From Tyto alba (Eukaryota; Chordata; Aves; Strigiformes; Tytonidae), in the NCBI RefSeq assembly GCF_018691265.1, contig NW_024881316.1:26203819-26267818 (forward strand): DNA of 64,000 bases, written 5' to 3'. The notes under the pieces were generated by a model, which had not been told where the DNA came from, searched no databases, and worked only from the letters and a program-made list of their open reading frames with translations. Within the stretch, counting starts at the first letter, position 1; each line of letters begins with the position of its first letter. Both the position numbers and the translations under genes were made by a program. Below are positions 57,301 through 64,000 of this stretch, piece after piece.

Positions 57301-60300
57301 ATTAGTAATATAGAAGAGATTATCAGGTCTTACTGACTTAAGGTTTGCAGTGTTTCACACACCTAATGCCTTTTTTCATTTCATGACTACATTGAAGTTA
57401 AGACAGACTGAAACCTTTCATGTCTGATAGTAGTTTCTTTACCGGACAGATATAATTTGTTTACAAGCCCACTCTTCCATTTAGTATATCAGTCTTTCAT
57501 GACACCATTGACTTCCATAAAACATCATCACAGAGAGGAAAAATATTTGAGAAGTCATGTGATTGTGTCACCATTCTTCTGTGTTGTACTTAAAGTGGGC
57601 TTATGTAGTGGGTATGGGAGAAACCGTTCTCTGAAATTGTTTAACTTCACTGATTAAAGAGGAAATCTCAGTGGCCAGCTTTTGTGATGTGTCTGATTTA
57701 AACAGGTAAGGTGAGGTAAGATGAATCGTACCAAAATGAACACTGAAGGAAAGAACAGTAGTTTGAAATATAAATTTAATCTTGAAATCTACAGTTTGGA
57801 GCCATGTGGGATCCAGAGACAGAGGTTTCTTGCACTTTTAAAATTATTTAACAATACTAAAACAGCAGAAAATATCTAAACAGTTCCATGCCCAACGCAC
57901 TTTAGACAATATTTTATTTTTAAGTTCTCTGCATTTAGGTTATCCACCTCTAAAGCTGGCAAAATGCTTTTTTCATATCCAAATATTTCTGTAATGGAGG
58001 ACACGAAGCTACGTCTGGGTGAAGAGCAACTCAGCCAAATTTCTTGAACATGTTAGAAGATGTAATTTTCTTCCCTATAAGTAGTAGTCATTCTTGTACT
58101 TGAGAGAGCACTAAGTGTACAGGTGTTACAATAAAGCAGCATGTTACCAGTTTCCTTTCTTAAGATTTCTGAAATAGGAGCCAGCACTACTGATTATCAA
58201 GGGTTCTGTATAGTGTATCATCCATCACTTCTAAGTTCTCCTGCAGAAACCAAGATAGGCTCTAGTTTGAGTTGAATTTTCATTCTTAGATGAAAATAAA
58301 ACTATTTGGAAATTTGATTTGATTGCTTATTACCAAGATGAAAGAAGAAAAACACCATTTTCTGATCATTCAGTAGGTATATATTAGATCAAAGGTGATC
58401 TAAGAGGGCGATAATGAGTTTATATATTATCCAGTTCCAATGGGAGTTTATGTTTTGTGGATTTTCTCCCAGATTTAGTCATTTTACATCTAAAATAAAA
58501 AAAGCCTACATAACCCCATCTTTTTGTACCTTTTCCACAAAGGAAAAAAAAATGTTAAATATCTCTATAGAATTTATGACACTAAAATTAGCTCTCAGCT
58601 CGTGAGTTTAGGTTTCCAGTGTGGGAAGAAATGTTAGATCACTGCCTATTTGTAATCTTGCTCTTTCCCAAAATAAAACCTGTGATATTCATGCATTTAT
58701 CTTGGGGTTTAGTAGGAGCTGTGAGAGCTGATGTATGGGTTTGGACAGAGCTGTGTAGCAGCTTCCTTTTCCGCCATGTGAGCCAGGGAAGATGCTTCAC
58801 TCAGGCATGCTGGAATGTAGCCAAAGCCTCACATCCCCTGGTAAACCAACCAGGAAAGTCTCATACTCCTTTACTTTCCACAAAGTGTATCCATTTGTCC
58901 AGTGCACTGGGAGGCACTGACTGCATGTGAATGAGGCATCTTTCTCACAAAGATGGTGTCAGTACCAGAAGTGGTTTTCCATTCTATCATACCCAGTCGT
59001 GACAATGAGATTGTGGGTGATAACAGTAAAAGGGACCGTTTTGCCATATATGAACCTGTTATCAGAGGCGTTGTCTGTGCCTAGAGCCAGACCAGCTGGA
59101 GGGTTTTGTGGCTTAGCTTTCTTTTTGTTTGTCCTTCACACTGCCAGTTTGCACTCAAGTTCAAGACTGTTTCAGAAGGTCATGGGAAAATTTTTGATTT
59201 CAAACCTCTTTTGAGCCAAATCAAAGTACTCCTCCACCATAAAATGTTTTCTACAACTGTAGAACTTTAGAAAATTGGTAATTTTCTCAATAAATACTCA
59301 ATCATACTGTTAATTTTATTCTTTATGGAAACTGTATTCTTCATTAATCACTGTACAGAGTTCCCAGTGATGATAATGGGGCTGCCCAATTTTTAAGAAG
59401 CCCATGTGGTGCTGCTTGCACTGAGATTTCCTAATAGCAAGCTGTACTAAGGAGGATGTTATTCCTCCTGCTGCCTGTATCTGTGAACTGACTGCTTTGC
59501 AAATGGTTGCATTCTGCAGCGCTGATCTAGAATCAATGAATAGAGATGGAGAAGTGTTTTTGTTTTGATGATGAGTACAAAGAAGAGAGGAAATCCAGCA
59601 TAGACAATACAGCATTGATTCAGAGATAGCATTCATTGCACTGCAGTTAATTTCTAATTGTTATGACTCATTTTGTATATTAGACCGAGTTGATGAATGT
59701 GCTTTAGGATCAATTAATGAGTAATGAATATGGTATTTAGTAACACTGTTCACTATATAGCTGGCAGAAATGTCACAGTTATGTTACAGTAATCAGAATT
59801 CATTCTTGACCTGGGTAATCTCATCTAGTGTCAAAATTATTTGGGACAAACACTTCTCACACAGAGCTAAAGTATCTGGCTTTCTCGTTTAACTCCACAG
59901 GATCAATTTTCAAGAGGAGCAAAGTAGGTAGCTGCCTAAGGTGACAGGTCTCCCAGGCACTACTGTTTGTGCTTAGCTTAAGCCTCCAAGATTAAGTGAG
60001 CTTCCAAGTTGCAGAATTCCACTTTTGAGTTATTGCGTGTTGAATCAAGGGTTCAGCAGCTGTACACAAACACAAAGGGAACTATGCCTGTAATAATTAA
60101 CTAAGGTAACTAGGTGTTTATGGGGAGAGTGTGTTTTCTCTGAATTCCAGCAGCACCTATTCTGTATTTAGGTGACTAGATAATTCTTAGAAATTTTATT
60201 TCAGAATACAACATGCCTTTCCTAGGTAAGCCTGAGAAAGTAATAGAAGGAATGTGCCAATTCATGTAAGTCTCATGTGAATGTTAGTTTCATTATACAT

Positions 60301-62294
60301 TTCTCCTCTTGAAGTGGCTGTAAGTGATGGAAGATGCTATTTATAAATAAAATAGGATCTTTCAGGACCACCTTCTCTTATGGATATGATATTTGAAGTT
60401 ATGAAAAAAATCATATTTTCAAATTCAACTCTATTTCCAAAACATGATCTGAATTAGTCAAAAGAATAGTCCATGAACGTATTCATTTCTAATAGAGAAT
60501 TCCCTAGCTAGACAAAATGTTGATTTTGAACCAAACCTTTTTGGTTTTGATCTGTGGCAATGAATGCTGCTTAACAGGTGGCCAGTCTAGATTCATTTGT
60601 GACTGCTTGTTTTTGAACTGTGCCTATAGATTATTTTATTTAGGAACCTCAAATTCCTGCAGTTTTAACAATTGTTTTTCTTTCTCCCACTGCTCAGTTC
60701 TAGCTAAATCAGAACTCCTATACTTCTTTGAACATGAATTTATTTCTATGATGAGAGCTGGTAGAAGGAAAAAAAATTCACGGATGTCTTTAACTTACTA
60801 ACTTTAGGGATAGATTACCATGTTTTATCGGTCATAATAACTTTAAAATAAAAAGCTTCATTAAAAAAAAAAAAATTAAAATTACCTAAAGACATTGTGC
60901 AGTTAAGCAGCCGTCCATGGAAATTCTTTTAGTTTCCAAAAAAGGCTATCCTATATGCAAGTGTTTGGAAAAACAGTGATTTTAAATATATAACATTTTG
61001 ATAAAGAGTATACTTCAGGCATAGCTGTTCTATTCTAATTTAAACTAGCAAAAATCTATAGCTCAGATTCTCATTATTTTTCCCCCCTTTCTCTTGATAA
61101 TTTACCAGTCCTTAAATGCAAGTGCAAAGGTGCTCTAATCCAAACGTAACTTTACATTACAACATTAAGATGACCTGATAAAAGTTACAATCTGATTATA
61201 TGTGTTCTAAAGAAATACAGCTGTATAGATAAGGAGCTGTAATTATTATAAAGAACCTACAACAAAAGTAATTATGCTGTCTTTTATCACTGTAACAAGA
61301 ACAGAAACTCAGTAGTGCACAGTATTTAATTAATTTGTTATGTACAAGTTAAAAATAAGGATATTAATACAGTGATGATCATAAAAATCATATTAACATT
61401 CAGGCTCCTGCAGAGACTCCATTAACCTTGCCTCAGAGCTGTAAAAGCATATGCCAAGTTCTCATCCCTCCTAGACAAGGGAACAGATTAGTTTTAGTCT
61501 TGAACTAAACATACTGCTGCTTGTGTGAACAAAACCAAACTGCAGCCACAGAAATTCATTTGATGGCACAGGTTAGGTACACTGTAGTAGATGGACATCT
61601 GGAATACCATGGATATTTTAAGCAGCAATTTCAGTAAATCTTAACTGCACGTTGAAATGGTTCTGAAGATGCTCTCAGAGAAGAGATGGAAAAAGGCCTG
61701 TCATTGTGACAGGCTTTGAGTTACATGTGAAAACGGAAAAATTCAATTTAAGATATTGTTGTTTAATACAGGGTAAAAGTGAATCTGGATAAATAAATAC
61801 TAATAAGCCCCATCTTAATTAATGACCCAAGCTAGCAAGAAAATAAACATAAGAAGTACTCTTTATCCTGCAGAATAACAATTGGGATGAACTATATCTG
61901 CCTTGGCAAGCATATCTAACGTGCACTGGAATTAAAGCTAAACCTGTGCTACATTTTGGGTATTACTTAGTGTTCTCTTTTTAATGTTTGTTTACCTTGC
62001 AAGCTCTGTAACATCATAAATTCACAGAAAATGTCCCATCAAATAGTTCTTGAATTATCTATTTCCTCTTTAAAGATAATGTAGGTGCATGTGCTTTGGG
62101 GAATTGCAAACAATCTACTATTTTCAGAACTGATTTAATAACTCAAAATGGTGAAACATATGAAAGCCCTTTGTTTATTTTTTCATAAAATTACATTCTA
62201 AACAAACCAAGCAAAAATGTTATTTTTGCTAATTCTAGTGTAAACCAAATGAAATATTACTATTTTACCAACTTTTTTTCTCAGTAACCATGAC

Positions 62295-62327
62295 TGTTTC
62301 TCTTATATTGCTTGTTTCTCTTATATT
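62295..62327. repeat. 18-bp period short tandem duplication
   Basis: TGTTTCTCTTATATT occurs at 62295-62309 and again at 62313-62327, joined by GCT. Confidence 0.88.
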
Positions 62328-64000
62328 TCAAGCTATTATTAGTTTAATCAAGAGTTAGATGACAAACACGTTTATCTTCTGCAAGATGGTTTTATAACAG
62401 GAATTTAGAATGTAGCATTTTATTCTGAACATTTTTTTATAAAATGCATCATTTTATGCGATTACAGATGTTCACACATTGAATAGCTTAATTTCTGAAA
62501 AAAGCAAGGATATTATGTGTGCAGATTTTTTCCTGAAATATTTTCAAAAAGGCATAGTTTGATAAATGGTACATTTTAAAAAAAGTGTTAAATATATTAA
62601 CTTATGAAGGAGAACAAACTCCTGTGTGCTGTGTTTCAAAGAAGTTCCTTAAAGTAGAATCTTCTCTGTTCAAAAATATTTTCAAGAGAAGACTACACAT
62701 TTCACTGCCCAAACTACTGTCGCGTCTGTCTCATTTCAGCTGCTAAAACATCTCTCCACAAAATCTAGAAATGCAAAAATCATTCTTTAACACATACCAC
62801 ACTTGCTGAAACATGAGCCATATTACATGAGCTTTCTTCCAGTCTTCTGAATAGTTTTTGTCACCCATCCTCAATAAGACTTCTGTTTTCAAAATAAACT
62901 TTAAATATTACAACTTCTCATGACACACGAAAAATAATTTGCCTTTGTACTGACTGTTATAGGAAGCATGAGATTCTAGATGGCTGGATGATGGGGTGAG
63001 AGCAAAGGATTAAGTAGGTTTCCATCTCCTACTGACAACCAGTTGCCTCAAGTGAAGGGCACACTGTCTTTACTCTAAGACACATATTCCCCACTTTATT
63101 TGAGGTTCTCAATGATTACCCATCTTTCTAACCTCATGAAATATTTGAGTGAAGTTGATTAGGACACATATCTCAATAAGAGCAGAAGCAGTGATGGCCA
63201 TGAGTACCAAGCTGAAAAGCTTACAGTGCTTGGAAGTGTTTTCCAGCTCTCACTTTTCACATATAGGGTACTTAAATATGTCCAGAGCTAAAAATAATTA
63301 ATCAGCTTCTTAGGTTACACTGTATATTCCTAGGTCTAAGCTGTTCATTCAGAAAGATTTTTCACTTCATCTACCAACACAGAGGAAACAGATAGAGCCA
63401 AACAGATGTTCTGATTTGTGTTGGTTTCTTGGGGTCATCCAGTAATCTCACAGCAGGTGCTGGTTCTTTTTACCTTCTTCTACATCATATTCCAGCCCTC
63501 AGGGAGCCCTGTTTAGCCTGTGTGCTGACTGGGACTCCAAAGCTTGCACACAAGACATGCTTTTTGCCATTTCTAAACTGGATAATAATAATTATATGTC
63601 TCACCATCCCTACATATGATCATGACATCCAAAAGAATTTGTACTCTTAAAAGTAATTTTTCTTCCTCTCTTTCCATACTGGCTGGATTAATCATGATCC
63701 TATTCAAAATGCATAAGCATTTATGTTCGAGCCAATCTTGTGTTTGACCAAAACTATATAAACAATCATGTATTACTCTGAATCCTTTCTCTCAGTTTTA
63801 GTTGAGATCATTTCATGGAACTCAATAGACTGGACATTGCACAGTCATAGTTTATTTATCAGCAATACCAAAATATATCTGGCTGCTAGACCATGTTAGC
63901 AGCTGCAGTCCTACATGTCACCCTGAATATGAGTGTGGCGTTTATGAGTAGACTACCCCAAACCCATGCTAGTGGCTTAGATTTTATTGTCATTTTTAAG

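Larger units (their letters stand above)
47509..64000. other. AT-rich intron 2 stretch to window end, no gene seen
   Basis: No exon, RNA gene or clear transposon recognised. Slightly GC-richer patches at about 52620-53060 and 58690-58930 have open frames without domain signatures. Short A runs lie near 49499-49514 and 56441-56458. A possible recursive splice site is at 57706. Confidence 0.55.

Overview
The window looks like non-coding vertebrate DNA from a bird. It is AT-rich throughout, no open reading frame exceeds about 120 codons, and it carries several CR1 LINE copies. Two of these end in the 8-bp ATTCTATG repeats typical of avian CR1 3' ends. Nothing resembles a bacterial operon, phage, plasmid, CRISPR array, tRNA or rRNA.

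The only host coding sequence I can support is one exon of 217 bp on the + strand at 34731-34947. It has a clean polypyrimidine/CAG acceptor and an AG|GTAAGG donor. It encodes the start of the first CUB domain of CSMD1, a very large CUB/Sushi membrane protein of brain. By comparison with the family this is exon 2, so 1-34730 is the 3' part of intron 1 and 34948-64000 is the 5' part of intron 2. Exon 1 (signal peptide) and exon 3 were not seen.

Layout. 1-5065: AT-rich intron with a T24 run. 5066-5765: CR1, minus strand. 5766-16424: intron with a T28 tract, an inverted-repeat cluster and microsatellites. 16425-16780: CR1 fragment, plus strand. 16781-26319: AT-rich intron. 26320-27440: a sharply GC-richer block of unknown origin. 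29200-30595: an old, decayed CR1 with reverse-transcriptase remnants. 30596-34730: intron leading to the exon. 34731-34947: CSMD1 exon 2. 37510-38225: the best-preserved CR1, plus strand. 40347-40422 and 47377-47508: two TTTTA pentanucleotide arrays. The remainder is AT-rich intron.

No undescribed biological system is evident. The observations most worth checking are the isolated GC-rich block, two sites in intron 2 that resemble recursive splice sites, the long TTTTA array and the TTAGGCTAA inverted-repeat cluster. All assignments come from reading the sequence and remembered family features; no database search was run.
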